Shown here: positions 11,401 through 24,800 of the stretch, piece after piece
How the letters are laid out: each line of letters begins with the position of its first letter
How positions within the stretch are numbered: the first letter of the stretch is position 1
Assembly (NCBI RefSeq): GCF_958295425.1
Contig: NC_081146.1
Coordinates: 1,405,001-1,469,000 of the forward strand
From: Solea solea
Taxonomy: Eukaryota > Chordata > Actinopteri > Pleuronectiformes > Soleidae
Direction: 5' to 3'
Length of the DNA stretch: 64,000 bases
Made by a program: the position numbers and the translations under genes
Notes under the pieces: generated by a model
Told to the model about the DNA's origin: nothing
The model's input: only the letters and a program-made list of their open reading frames with translations
Database searches by the model: none

Positions 11401-12316
11401 CAGGGCCGGACTATCATCAATCCTAGCAAGTTTGGTTCGGATTGGACTCAGATTCGCAAAGTTGTAGCAGTTTGTTTTTTTGTCACAAATATCTGACTTT
11501 GCAGTGTTGCTATGGCAACACCGTTGAACCATTTGTTATCATAATAAGCACGCATCATCTTTCATGTGTTTTAAATGTTGTCACAAATTTTGAGTTTGAT
11601 AAGATTAACTATGTAAAAGTTATTACCGAAATTGTGTATTTGTTGTATTTTCTGTTACCACAAGGAGGCGCTGTGCTAAAAATTTACAGTTTTTCCACAG
11701 ACTTCTTCAGCAATGGTCTATCATCAACCCTAGGTAATTTGGTTGGGAAGTGACCTTCTATCGCAAAGTTATAAGAGTTTTGTTGACTATGGCGAAAAAT
11801 AAAAATTTTCACCAACTTTGCCGGCCCCTTTCTCGTACGCCATGATACTTATTAAAAAGTTTTTAGCAACTTTAGATCCTCAACTTGTCCAAAGTGACCT
11901 CACCAAGTTTGAACGTGATCCCATGTAAGCTCTAGGACAAGTTCGTTCAAATACCGATGGTGCGAAATGGCCAAAATCGGCAAAAAATGAATTTTCATTC
12001 CAAGATGGCGGCTTTCCTGTTCGTTTTAGAGCATAGGCTACGCTGACTTTTTTGACCGTCCCGACCTAAGGAACGCGTGTATCAAATTTCATGCATGTAC
12101 ATTAAACGTGCTCCTCAGGCCCACAAGTTTTAGGGGGTGGAGCAGTTATTTGCCCCGCCCACTTTCATTTTTTAACGCACATTCCCCGAAACACTAATAA
12201 ACGTAAATTTACACCAGGTCTGATGCGCTTGCAAAAATTGGTGAGTTTTGGGGCATGTTCAGGGCCTCTAAAATGCGATTCATTTGGTAGGCGGAAGAAG
12301 AAGAAGAAGAAGAAGA
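8437..12316 (+). mobile_element. Array unit U0 (oldest, diverged; carries a hAT-like insertion)
   Basis: It opens with ACTAGTACCGCAAGCGGT and its foldback partner TTGCTTGCGGTAGTAGTT near 8540-8560. It follows the same order as later units but with more differences. A segment of about 870 bases (about 8777-9650) that the other array units lack interrupts it between the words CCTTTACAG and ACATGTTC. The remaining sequence is the usual set of diverged modules, with CTCF-like words at 9992, 10300, 11350 and 11663 and YY1-like words at 10638, 11007 and 12001. It ends in (GAA)n at 12295-12316. There is no coding capacity. Confidence 0.8.
8777..9650 (+). mobile_element. hAT-type transposon remnant inside U0
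   Basis: The left part (AAGGCCCGTGAATGAG..., CTCGCGGGATGATATT) resembles fish hAT-family flanks. At about 9045-9200 a plus frame with one break reads KVDAENMGFQDRWEAE, then FTEVNGKPVCLVCGDSVSVM and KEYNLRRHYET. This is the BED-like zinc-finger start (CxxC...H) of hAT/GTF2IRD2/ZBED-type transposases. Nothing further of the transposase is readable. A (TTTAA)n run lies at 9447-9499. The part from 9155 to 9620 recurs at 55947-56395. Confidence 0.65.
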
Positions 12317-15300
12317 ACTAGTACCGCAAGCGGTAATTGACGGGTTCGAGCTTAACGGCTCGCGAGTCCCCGTGCGTCCACGTCGGAGCGCGAGTCCTCT
12401 TCCTCATCTTCCGTTCATTCACCGCTTGTGGTACTGGTTATTTTCAGCTGCATCCCCGCGCAATGTCAGGCGTTTCCTGTTTAAAATGGCCGTCTTCCTG
12501 TTGGGTGAAAGGCGTGTCCGTAAACGTGTTTAGGGAAGGTACCTTGACTTACATAACAAGTTTCGTGTGGATCGGAGAATGTCAGACTTTACTTCCTGTT
12601 TCGGGAGTTGTACTTCCTGTAAGGAGGTCATCCTTTACAGACATGTTCAGGGCGGGTCTGAGGTCTGAGGTCTAACAGTGTGATTTCGTCTATAAGTTGT
12701 TATTTTTGTGAAAAACAACTGATGGTATCAGAATTGAAGCTGAATTTTAGAAATAACTAGTTATTTTTGTGATAGAACATCTGATGGTATAAGAATTTAG
12801 GGTGCATTTTCTCTTTTTTCCCTCTGTTACTTTTTCTCTCTTCCCATTTTCCCTGTTTTTTTTTTCCTTGGCCCCTCTTGCAGTACCTTTTGCCCCATCT
12901 TTCCCTTTCAGAGCAGCATGAGAAACTGTAAATGTTAGATTTGATAGATTTGTAGGCAAATGCCTCCATCATGTGGCGAACAAAGGTTACTGCACTGAGG
13001 AACAACTCAGTAGAGTGGATCCTGTGTAGTGTTCTTATGTCAACACCATTGAACGATTTGTTATCATATTCAGCAAGCATCATCTACCATGTGTTTTACA
13101 TGTTTTCATTCATTTTGAGTATGATACAATGAAATTTGTTAAAGTTATAAGGGAAATTGTGAACTTGTATTTTCTGTTACCACCAGAAGGCGCTGTTTTC
13201 AAAATGTACAGTTTTTGCATAAGAATCTTCAGCAAGATCCCATCATCGATCGTCACTAGTTTGGTTAAGATCTGACCTTCCATCGCAAAGTTATAAGAGT
13301 TTGTTGTTGTAGCGAAATACTAGACGTCATATAGTCTGCCGTCAACAGGGGGCACTGTTTTTGAAAGTGAATATTTTCATATAGGCATCTTCAGGGATTG
13401 ACTATCATCAATCCTAGCAAGTTTGGTTCAGATTGGAATAGCATTCGCAAAGTGGTAGCAGTTTGTTTTTTGTCGCAAATATCTGACTTTGCAGTGTTGT
13501 CATTGCAACACTGTTGAACAATTTGTTATCATATTAGGCACGCATCATCTACCATGTGTTTTGAATGTTTTCCCAAATTTTGAGTTTGATACAAGGAAAT
13601 TTGTTAAAGTTATCAGGGAAATTGTGAACTTGTACTTTCTGTTACCACCAGGTGGCACTGTTTCCAAAATTTACAGTTTTTGCATAGGCATCTTTAGCAA
13701 AAGCCCATCATCGATCATCACAAATTTGGTTAAGATCTGACCTTCAATCGCAAAGTTATAAGAGTTTGTTGTGTGTTGCGAAATACCAGACTTCCTAGTG
13801 TTTGCCACCACCAAGAGGCGATGTTTTCAAAATTTACAGTTTTTGCATAGACATCTTTAGCAAGGGCCCATCATCGATTGTCACTAGTTTGGTCAATATC
13901 TGACCTTCCATGGCAAAGTTATAAGAAATTGATGTGTGTTGCGAGGAATCGTGATTTTCGCCAACTTTGCCGCCCTTCTTCTTGTTCGCCGTGATACTTA
14001 ATGAAAAGATTTTGATACCTTTGGATCCTCAACTTGTCCACAGTGACCTCACAAAGTTTGAAGGTGATCCCATTAAAGCTCTATGACAAGTGCGTTCACA
14101 TACCATTGGTGCGAAATGGCCAAAATCTGCAATACATTTACTTTCAATCCAAGATGGCGGCTTTCCTGTTAGTTTTAGAGCATAGGCTGCTTTGAATTTT
14201 TTGACCGTCCCGACCTAAGGAACGCGTGAGTACCAGGTTTAGTGCATGTACATTCAACGTGCTCCTCAGGAGGACAAGTTTTTGGGGTTATAAGAGTTTT
14301 GCCTTTTGTTGAGAAAAATATGAATGAACACCAACTTTGGCGCCCCCTATCTCGAAAACCATGCGACATTTTGAAAAACTTTTAATAACTTTAGATCCTC
14401 AACTTGTCCACAGTGACCTCAACTAGTTTGAAGGTGATCCCATAAAAGCTCTATGACAAGTGCGTTCACATACCATTGGTGCGAAATGGCCAAAATCTGC
14501 CAAAAATGTACTTTCAATCCAAGATGGCGGCTTTCCTGTTCGTTTTAGAGCTTCGGCTACGCTGACTTTTTTGACCGTCTGGACCTAAGGAACGCGTGAG
14601 TACCAAGTTTCGTGCATGTACATTCAACGTGCTCCTCAGGAGGACAAGTTTTACGGGTTGTAAGAGTTTCACCTTTTGTTGTGAAAAATATGAATGAACA
14701 CCAACTTTGGCGCCCCCTATCTCGTACACCGAGCGACATTTTAAAAAGCTTTCAGGAACTTATGCTCGGCAACTTGTTCACAGTGACCTCACCAACTTTC
14801 AAGATGATCGCATAAAAACTCTAGGATTAGTTCATTCAAATATCAGGTGTCATAGTGTCTGCTGTCACCAGGGGGCGCTGTTTTTGAAAGTGAATATTTT
14901 CATATAGGCGTCTTCAGGGCCAGACTATCATCAATCCAAGCAAGTTTGGTTCAGATCGGACTCGGATTCGTAAAGTTGTAGCAGTTTGTTTTTTGTCACA
15001 AATATCTGACTTTGCAGTGTTGCTGTGGCAACACCGTTGAACGATTTGTTATCATATTAAGCACGCATCATCGAACATGTGTTTTAAATGTTTTCCCAAT
15101 TTTTGAGTTTGATACGATTAACTCTGTAAAAGTTATAACCGAAATTGTTTTTTTTTGTATATTTTGTTACCACAAGGAGGCACTGTGCTCAAAATTTACG
15201 TTTTTTTCACAGACTTCTTCAGCAATGGTCCATCATCAACCCTAGGTAATTTGGTTGGGATGTGACCTTCTATCGCAAAGTTATAAGAGTTTTGTTGCCT

Positions 15301-17106
15301 GTGGCGAAACATTAAAATGTTCACCAACTTTGCCGGCCCCTTACTCTTACGCCATAATACCTATTGAAAAGATTTTGATACCTTTGGATCCTCAACTTGT
15401 CCAAAGTGACCTCACCAAGTTTGAAGGTGATCCCATGAAAGATCTAGGACAAATCTGTTCAAATATCATTGGTGTGAAATGGCCAAAATCAGCAAAGCAT
15501 TTACTTTCAATCCAAGATGGCGGCTTTCCTGTTAGTTTTAGAGCATAGGCTACGCTGACTTTTTTGACCGGCCCGACCTAAGGAACACGTGTACCAAGTT
15601 TCGTGCATGTACATTAAACGTGCTCCTCAGGACCACAAGTTTTAGGGGGTGGAGCAGGTTTTTGGCCCGTCCACTTTCACCAGGGGGCGCTGATTTTGAC
15701 TTGAAATATTTTCACATAGGTTTGTTCAGGGCCAGACTATCAACAATCCTAGCAAGTTTGGCTCAGATTGGACCAGGATTGGCAAAGTTGTGACAGTTTT
15801 TTTTTTTTTGTATTTTCTACCACCACCAGGAGGCGCTGTTTTCAAAATGTATTGTTTTCGGCAATATAGTCGCCTACAGCAACTACCCATTATCAATCAT
15901 AGGAAGTTTGGTTGGGATTGGATCTTCCATCGCAAAGTTATAAGAGTTTCGCTTTTTGTAGTGAAAAATAGGAATTTACACCCACTTTGGCGCCCCCTAT
16001 CTCGTACACCATGAGACATTTTAAAAAACTTTTGATAACTTAAGTTCCTCAACTGGTTCACAGTGACCTGACCAAGTTTAAAGGTGATCGCACAAGAACT
16101 CTAGGATTAATTCATTCAAATACCAGAGGTCATATTGTCTCCGTCACCAGGGGGTGCTGTTTTTGAAAGTGAATATTTTCATATAGGTGTCTTCAGGGCC
16201 GGACTATCATCAATCCTAGCAAGTTTGGTTCAGATTGGACTAGGATTCGCAAAGTGGTAGCAGTTTGTTTTTTTGTCGCAAAAATCCGACTTTGCATCAT
16301 TACCATGGCAACATCATGTAACGATACGCCATCATATTGAGCACGCATAGTCTACCTTGTGTTTAGAATCTTTTAACCAATTTTGAGTTTGATACAATCA
16401 TTTCTGTAAAAGTTATTCCCGAAATTGTAAAAGTAACTTTTTTTTTTAGATTTTCTGCCACCACCAGGAGGCGATGTTTACAAACTTAACAGTTTTTGCA
16501 TAGGCATCTTCAGCAAGGGCCCATCATCTATCGCCACAAGTTTGGTTAAGATCGGACCTTCTATCGCAAAGTTATAAGAGTTTTGTTGCCTGTGGCGAAA
16601 ATCTTAAATTTTCACCAACTTTGACGCCCCCTTTCTCGTACGCCATGATACTTATAAAAAAGTTTTCAGGAACTTTAGATCCTCAACTTGTCCACAGTGA
16701 CCTCACCAAGTTTGAACGTGATCCCATGTAAGCTCTAGGACAAGTTCGTTCAAATACCGATGGTGCGAAATGGCCAAAATAGGCCAAAAATGGCCGTTCA
16801 ACCAAAGATGGCGGCCTTCCTGTAGGATTTACAGCGGCGCCAGCACGACATTTTTGGACCGTCCTGACATGCTTAACATGTGTACCAACTTTCGTGCATG
16901 TACGTGAAACACGAGAAAAATCGGCCTGATGAAAGCTGTTTTTCATTTTCGTAAGCCCCGCCCACTTCCAATTTTGTACGCAGTGTCCCCGAAGTACTTT
17001 CAGACGTAAATTTACACCAGGTTTGATGCACTCGCAAAAATTGGTGAGTTTTCGTGTATGGGAAAGGCCTCAAAAAGGCGATTCATTTAGAGGAATAATA
17101 ATAATA
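12317..17106 (+). mobile_element. Array unit U1 (4.79 kb)
   Basis: A non-autonomous unit with foldback terminus ACTAGTACCGCAAGCGGT / ACCGCTTGTGGTACTGGT at 12317-12440. It has ETS-like ACTTCCTG words, a pyrimidine-rich tract (12805-12900) and then diverged copies of about 150-370-bp modules. About ten CTCF-like sites occur, for example at 13179, 13645, 14865, 15677, 15821 and 16461, with YY1-like sites at 14151, 14519, 15515 and 16806. The final part (about 15660-16960) contains modules missing from the 3.5-kb units. It ends with CGATTCATTT and (AAT)n at 17093-17106. Short open frames recur in all units but have no recognised homology. Confidence 0.85.
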
Positions 17107-20100
17107 ACTAGTACCGCAAGCGGTAATTGACGGGTTCGAGCTTGACGGCTCGCGAGTCCCCGTGCGTCCACGTCGCAGCGCGAGTCCTCTTCCTCATCTT
17201 CCGTTCATTCACCGTTTGTGGTACTGGTTATTTTCAGCTGCATCCCCGCGCAATGTCAGGCGTGTCCTTTTAAAATGGCCGTCTTCCTGTTGGGTGAAAG
17301 GCGTGTCCGTAAACGTGTTTAGGGAAGGTACCTTGACTTACATAACAAGTTTCGTGTGGATCGGAGAATGTCAGACTTTACTTCCTGTTTCGGGAGTTGT
17401 ACTTCCTGTAAAGCGGTCATCCTTTACAGACATGTTCAGGGCGGGTCTGAGGTCTGAGGTCTAACAGTGTGATTTCGTCTATAAGTTGTTATTTTTGTGA
17501 AAAACAACTGATGGTATCAGAATTGAAGCTGAATTTTAGAAATAACTAGTTATTTTTGTGATAGAACATCTGATGGTATAAGAATTTAGGGTGCATTTTC
17601 TCTTTTTTCCCTCTGTTACTTTTTCTCTCTTCCCATTTTCCCTGTTTTTTTTTTCCTTGGCCACTCTTGCAGTACCTTTTGCCCCATCTTTCCCTTTCAG
17701 AGCAGCATGAGAAACTGTAAATGTTAGATTTGATAGATTTGTAGGCAAATGCCTCCATCATGTGGCGAACAAAGGTTACTGCACTGAGGAACAACTCAGT
17801 AGAGTGGATCCTGTGTAGTGTTCTTATGTCAACACCATTGAACGATTTGTTATCATATTCAGCAAGCATCATCTACCATGTGTTTTACATGTTTTCATTC
17901 ATTTTGAGTATGATACAATGAAATTTGTTAAAGTTATAAGGGAAATTGTGAAATTGTATTTTCTGTTACCACCAGAAGGCGCTGTTTTCAAAATGTACAG
18001 TTTTTGCATAAGCATCTTCAGCAAGATCCCATCATCGATCGTCACTAGTTTGGTTAAGATCTGACCTTCCATCGCAAAGTTATAAGAGTTTGTTGTTGTA
18101 GCGAAATACTAGATGTCATATTGTCTGCCGTCAACAGGGGGCACTGTTTTTGAAAGTGAATATTTTCATATAGGCATCTTCAGGGATTGACTATCATCAA
18201 TCCTAGCAAGTTTGGTTCAGATTGGAATAGCATTCGCAAAGTGGTAGCAGTTTGTTTTTTGTCGCAAATATCTGACTTTGCAGTGTTGTCATTGCAACAC
18301 TGTTGAACAATTTGTTATCATATTAGGCACGCATCATCTACCATGTGTTTTGAATGTTTTCCCAAATTTTGAGTTTGATACAAGGAAATTTGTTAAAGTT
18401 ATCAGGGAAATTGTGAACTTGTACTTTCTGTTACCACCAGGTGGCACTGTTTCCAAAATTTACAGTTTTTGCATAGGCATCTTTAGCAAAAGCCCATCAT
18501 CGATCATCACAAATTTGGTTAAGATCTGACCTTCAATCGCAAAGTTATAAGAGTTTGTTGTGTGTTGCGAAATACCAGACTTCCTAGTGTTTGCCACCAC
18601 CAAGAGGCGATGTTTTCAAAATTTACAGTTTTTGCATAGACATCTTTAGCAAGGGCCCATCATCGATTGTCACTAGTTTGGTCAATATCTGACCTTCCAT
18701 GGCAAAGTTATAAGAGATTGTTGTGTGTTACGAGGAATCGTGATTTTCGCCAACTTTGCCGCCCTTCTTCTTGTTAGCCGTGATACTTAATGAAAAGATT
18801 TTGATACCTTTGGATCCTCAACTTGTCCACAGTGACCTCACAAAGTTTGAAGGTGATCCCATTAAAGCTCTTTGACAAGTGCGTTCACATACCATTGGTG
18901 CGAAATGGCCAAAATCTGCTAAAAATGTACTTTCAATCCAAGATGGCGGCTTTCCTGTTCGTTTCAGAGCTTAGGCTGCTTTGAATTTTTTGACCGTCCC
19001 GACCTAAGGAACGCGTGAGTACCAAGTTTAGTGCATGTACATTAAACGTGCTCCTCAGGAGGACAAGTTTTACGGGTTGTAAGAGTTTTGCCTTTTGTTG
19101 TGAGAAATATGAATGAACACCAACTTTGGCGCCCCCTATCTCGAAAACCATGGGACATTTTGAAAAACTTTTAAAAACTTTAGATCCTCAACTTGTCCAC
19201 AGTGACCTCACAAAGTTTAAAGGTGATCGCACAAAAGCTCTATGACAAGTTAGTTCACATACCATTGGTGCGAAATGGCCAAAATCTCCCAAAAATTTAC
19301 TTTCAATCCAAGATGGCGGCTTTCCTGTTCGCTTTAGAGCTTCGGCTACGCTGACTTTTTTGACCGTCTGGACCTAAGGAACGCGTGAGTACCAAGTTTC
19401 ATGCATGTACATTCAACGTGATCCTCAGGAGGACAAGTTTTACGGGTTGTAAGAGTTTTGCCTTTTGTTGTGAGAAATATGAATGAACGCCAACTTTGGC
19501 GCCCCCTATCTCGAAAACCATGCGACATTTTGAAAAACTTTTAATAACTTTAGATCCTCAACTTGTCCACAGTGACCTCACAAAGTTTAAAGGTGATCGC
19601 ACAAAAGCTCTAGGACTAGTTCATTCAAATACCAGGCGTCATAGTGTCTGCTGTCACCAGGGGGCGCTGTTTTTGAAAGTGAATATTTTCATATAGGCGT
19701 CTTCAGGGCTGGACTATCATCAATCCAAGCAAGTTTGGTTCAGATCGGACTCGGATTCGTAAAGTTGTAGCAGTTTGTTTTTTGTCACAAATATCTGACT
19801 TTGCAGTGTTGCTGTGGCAACACCGTTGAACGATTTGTTATCATATTAAGCACGCATCATCGAACATGTGTTTTAAATGTTTTCCCAATTTTTGAGTTTG
19901 ATACGATTAACTCTGTAAAAGTTATAACCGAAATTGTTTTTTTTTGTATATTTTGTTACCACAAGGAGGCACTGTGCTCAAAATTTACGTTTTTTTCACA
20001 GACTTCTTCAGCAATGGTCCATCATCAACCCTAGGTAATTTGGTTGGGATGTGACCTTCTATCGCAAAGTTATAAGAGTTTTGTTGCCTGTGGCGAAACA

Positions 20101-21892
20101 TTAAAATTTTCACCAACTTTGCCGGCCCCTTACTCTTAGGTCATAATATCTATTGAAAAGATTTTGATACCTTTGGATCCTCAACTTGTCCAAAGTGACC
20201 TCACCAAGTTTGAAGGTGATCCCATGAAAGTTCTAGGACAAATCTGTTCAAATATCATTGGTGCGAAATGGCCAAAATCAGCAAAGCATTTACTTTCAAT
20301 CCAAGATGGCGGCTTTCCTGTTCGTTTTAGAGCATAGGCTACGCTGACTTTTTTGACCGGCCCGACCTAAGGAACACGTGTACCAAGTTTCGTGCATGTA
20401 CATTAAACGTGCTCCTCAGGACCACAAGTTTTAGGGGTTGGAGCAGTTTTTTGGCCCGTCCACTTTCACCAGGGGGCGCTGATTTTGACATGAAATATTT
20501 TCACATAGGTTTGTTCAGGGCCAGACTATCAACAATCCTAGCAAGTTTGGCTCAGATTGGACCAAGATTGGAAAAGTTGTGACAGTTTTTTTTTTTTTGT
20601 ATTTTCTACCACCACCAGGAGGCGCTGTTTTCAAAATTTATTGTTTTCGGCAATAAAGTCGCCTTCAGCAACTACCCATTATCAATCATAGGAAGTTTGG
20701 TTGGGATTGGATCTTCCATCGCAAAGTTATAAGAGTTTCGCTTTTTGTAGTGAAAAATAGGAATTTACACCCACTTTGGCGCCCCCTATCTCGTACACCA
20801 TGGGACATTTTAAAAAACTTTTGATAACTTAAGTTCCTCAACTGGTTCACAGTGACCTGACCAAGTTTAAAGGTGATCGCACAAGAACTCTAGGATTAAT
20901 TCATTCAAATACCAGAGGTCATATTGTCTCCGTCACCAGGGGGTGCTGTTTTTGAAAGTGAATATTTTCATATAGGTGTCTTCAGGGCCGGACTATCATC
21001 AATCCTAGCAAGTTTGGTTCAGATTGGACTAGGATTCGCAAAGTGGTAGCAGTTTGTTTTTTTGTCGCAAAAATCCGACTTCGCATCATTACCATGGCAA
21101 CATCATGTAACTCTACGCCATCATATTGAGCATGCATCATCTACCTTGTGTTTAGGGGGATTTTTACCAATTTTGAGTTTGATACGATAATCTCTGTAAA
21201 AGTTATTCCCGAAATTGTAAAAGTAATTTTTTTTTTTCATTTTCTGCCACCACCAGGAGGCGATGTTTACAAACTTGACAGTTTTTGCATAGGCCTCTTC
21301 AGCAAGGGCCCATCATCTATCGCCACAAGTTTGGTTAAGATCGGACCTTCTATCGCAAAGTTATAAGAGTTTTGTTGCGTGTGGCGAAAATCGTGAATTT
21401 TCACCAACTTTGACGCCCCCTTTCTCGTACGCCATGATACTTATTAAAAAGTTTTCAGGAACTTTAGATCCTCAACTTGTCCACAGTGACCTCACCAAAT
21501 TTGAACGTGATCCCATGTAAGCTCTGGGACAAGTTCGTTCAAATACCGATGGTGTGAAATGGCCAAAATCGCCTCTGTTTTGGCGTGCAATCCAAGATGG
21601 CGGCCTTCCTGTAGGATTCACAGGGAAGTTGTCATCGACTTTTTTGACCGTCCCCACCTCATGAACATGTGTGCCAAGTTTCGTTCATGTACGTTAAACC
21701 CAAGAGCAGATGACCTAATAGAAGTTTTTTGCGTCAGTTTTTAGCCCCGCCCTCTTCCATTTTTTGACGCACATTTCTTGAAACACTGATATACGTAATT
21801 TTACACCAGGTCTGATGGGGTTGCAAAATTTGGTGAGTTTTGGGGCATGGGAAAGGCCTCAAAAACGCGATTCATTTATGGGAATAATAATA
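17107..21892 (+). mobile_element. Array unit U2 (4.79 kb)
   Basis: Nearly identical to U1 from 17280 to about 20900. It begins with the CGTCGCAGCG variant of the 5' end and the CGTGTCCTTTTAAAATGG variant near 17259. Its last 350 bases (21540-21892, including the CATCGACTTTTTTGACCG stretch) match the end of U7 and differ from U1. It ends in (AAT)n. Non-coding. Confidence 0.85.
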
Positions 21893-24800
21893 ACTAGTAC
21901 CGCAAGCGGTAATTGACGGGTTCGAGCTTGACGGCTCGCGAGTCCCCGTGCGTCCACGTCGCAGCGCGAGTCCTCTTCCTCATCTTCCGTTCATTCACCG
22001 TTTGTGGTACTGGTTATTTTCAGCTGCATCCCCGCGCAATGTCAGGCGTGTCCTTTTAAAATGGCCGTCTTCCTGTTGGGTGAAAGGCGTGTCCGTAAAC
22101 GTGTTTAGGGAAGGTACCTTGACTTACATAACAAGTTTCGTGTGGATCGGAGAATGTCAGACTTTACTTCCTGTTTCGGGAGTTGTACTTCCTGTAAAGC
22201 GGTCATCCTTTACAGACATGTTCAGGGCGGGTCTGAGGTCTGAGGTCTAACAGTGTGATTTCGTCTATAAGTTGTTATTTTTGTGAAAAACAACTGATGG
22301 TATCAGAATTGAAGCTGAATTTTAGAAATAACTAGTTATTTTTGTGATGGAACATCTGATGGTATAAGAATTTAGGGTGCATTTTCTCTTTTTTCCCTCT
22401 ATTACTTTTTCTCTCTTCCCATTTTCCCTGTTTTTTTTTTCCTTGGCCCCTCTTGCAGTACCTTTTGCCCCATCTTTCCCTTTCAGAGCAGCATGAGAAA
22501 CTGTAAATGTTAGATTTGATAGATTTGTAGGCAAATGCCTCCATCATGTGGCGAACAAAGGTTACTGCACTGATGAACAACTCAGTAGAGTGGATATGTG
22601 TAGTGTTCTTATGTCAACACCATTGAACGATTTGTTATCATATTCAGCAAGCATCATCTACCATGTGTTTTACATGTTTTCATTCATTTTGAGTATGATA
22701 CAATGAAATTTGTTAAAGTTATAAGGGAAATTGTGAAATTGTATTTTCTGTTACCACCAGAAGGCGCTGTTTTTAAAATGTACAGTTTTTGCATAAGCAT
22801 CTTCAGCAAGATCCCATCATCGATCGTCACTAGTTTGGTTAAGATCTAACCTTTCATCGCAAAGTTATAAGAGTTTGTTGTTGTAGCGAAATACCAGACG
22901 TCATATTGTCTGCCGTCAACAGGGGGCACTGTTTTTGAAAGTGAATATTTTCATATAGGCATCTTCAGGGATTGACTATCATCAATCCTAGCAAGTTTGG
23001 TTCAGATTGGAATAGCATTCGCAAAGTGGTAGCAGTTTGTTTTTTGTCGCAAATATCTGACTTTGCAGTGTTGTCATTGCAACACTGTTGAACAATTTGT
23101 TTTCATATTAGGCACGCATCATCTACCATGTGTTTTGAATGTTTTCCCAAATTTTGAGTTTGATACAAGGAAATTTGTTAAAGTTATCAGGGAAATTGTG
23201 AACTTGTACTTTCTGTTACCACCAGGTGGCACTGTTTCCAAAATGTACAGTTTTTGCATAGGCATCTTCAGCAAAAGCCCATCATCGATCATCACAAATT
23301 TGGTTAAGATCTGACCTTCTATCGCAAAGTTATAAGAGTTTGTTGTGTGTTGCGAAATACCAGACTTCCTAGTGTTTGCCACCACCAAGAGGCGATGTTT
23401 TCAAAATGTACAGTTTTTGCATAGACATCTTTACCAAGGGCCCATCATCGATTGTCACTAGTTTGGTTAATAGCTGACCTTCCATGGCAAAGTTATAAGA
23501 AATTGTTGTGTGTTGCGAGGAATCGTGATTTTCGCCAACTTTGCCGCCCTTCTTCTTGTTCGCCGTGATACTTAATGAAAAGATTTTGATACCTTTGGAT
23601 CCTCAACTTGTCCACAGTGACCTCACAAAGTTTGAAGGTGATCCCATCAAAGCTCTTTGACAAGTGCGTTCACATACCATTGGTGCGAAATGGCCAAAAT
23701 CTGCCAAAAATGTACTTTCAATCCAAGATGGCGGCTTTCTTGTTCGTTTTAGAGCTTAGGCTGCTTTGAATTTTTTGACCGTCCCGACCTAAGGAACGCG
23801 TGAGTACCAAGTTTAGTGCATGTACATTAAACGTGCTCCTCAGGAGGACAAGTGTTAGGGGTTATAAGAGTTTTGCCTTTTGTTGTGAAGAATATGAATG
23901 AACGCCAACTTTGGCGCCCCCTATCTCAAAAACCATGCGACATTTTGAAAAACTTTTAATATCTTTAGATCCTCAACTTGTCCACAGTGACCTCACAAAG
24001 TTTGAAGGTGATCCCATTAAAGCTCTATGACAAGTGCGTTCACATACCATTGGTGCGAAATGGCCAAAATCTGCCAAAAATGTACTTTCAATCCAAGATG
24101 GCGGCTTTCCTGTTCGCTTTAGAGGTTTGGCTACGCTGACTTTTTTGACCGTCTGGACCTAAGGAACGCGTGAGTACCAAGCTTTGTGCATGTACATTCA
24201 ACGTGCTCCTCAGGAGGACAAGTTTTAAGGGTTGTAAGAGTTTCGCCTCTTGTTGTAAAAAATATTGATGAACGCCAACTTTGGCGCCCCCTATCTCGTA
24301 CACCGAGCGACATTTTAAAAAGCTTTCAGGAACTTATGCTCGGCAACTTGTTCACAGTGACCTCACCAACTTTCAAGGTGATCGCACAAAAACTCTAGGA
24401 CTAGTTCATTCAAATATCAGGTGTCATAGTGTCTGCTGTCACCAGGAGGCGCTGTTTTTGGAAGTGAATATTTTCATATAGGCGTCTTCACGGGCGGACT
24501 ATCATCAATCCTAGCAAGTTTGGTTCAGATTGGACTCAGATTCGCAAAGTTGTAGCAGTTTGTTTTTTTGTCACAAATATCTGACTTTGCAGTGTTACCA
24601 TGGCAACACCGTTGAACGATTTGTTATCATATTAAGCACGCATCATCTATCATGTGTTTTGATTGTTTTCACAAATTTTGGGTTTGATACGATTAACTAT
24701 GTAAAAGTTATTACCGAAATTGTGTACTTTTTGTATTTTCTGTTACCACAAGGAGGCGCTGTGCTAAAAATGTACGTTTTTTTCACAGACTTCTTCAGCA

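Noticed and set aside
12337..12675. 100-146-residue plus frames across the unit 5' ends
   Set aside because: The frame changes between units through single-base indels (compare U1 and U2), and the longest depends on the (GAA)n run. There is no coding constraint.
12747..13083. A 108-residue minus-strand open frame that recurs in most array units
   Set aside because: It recurs only because the units are near-identical. It has no recognisable domain, is low-complexity Lys/Arg-rich where it crosses a pyrimidine tract, and is broken or shortened in some units (for example U4).
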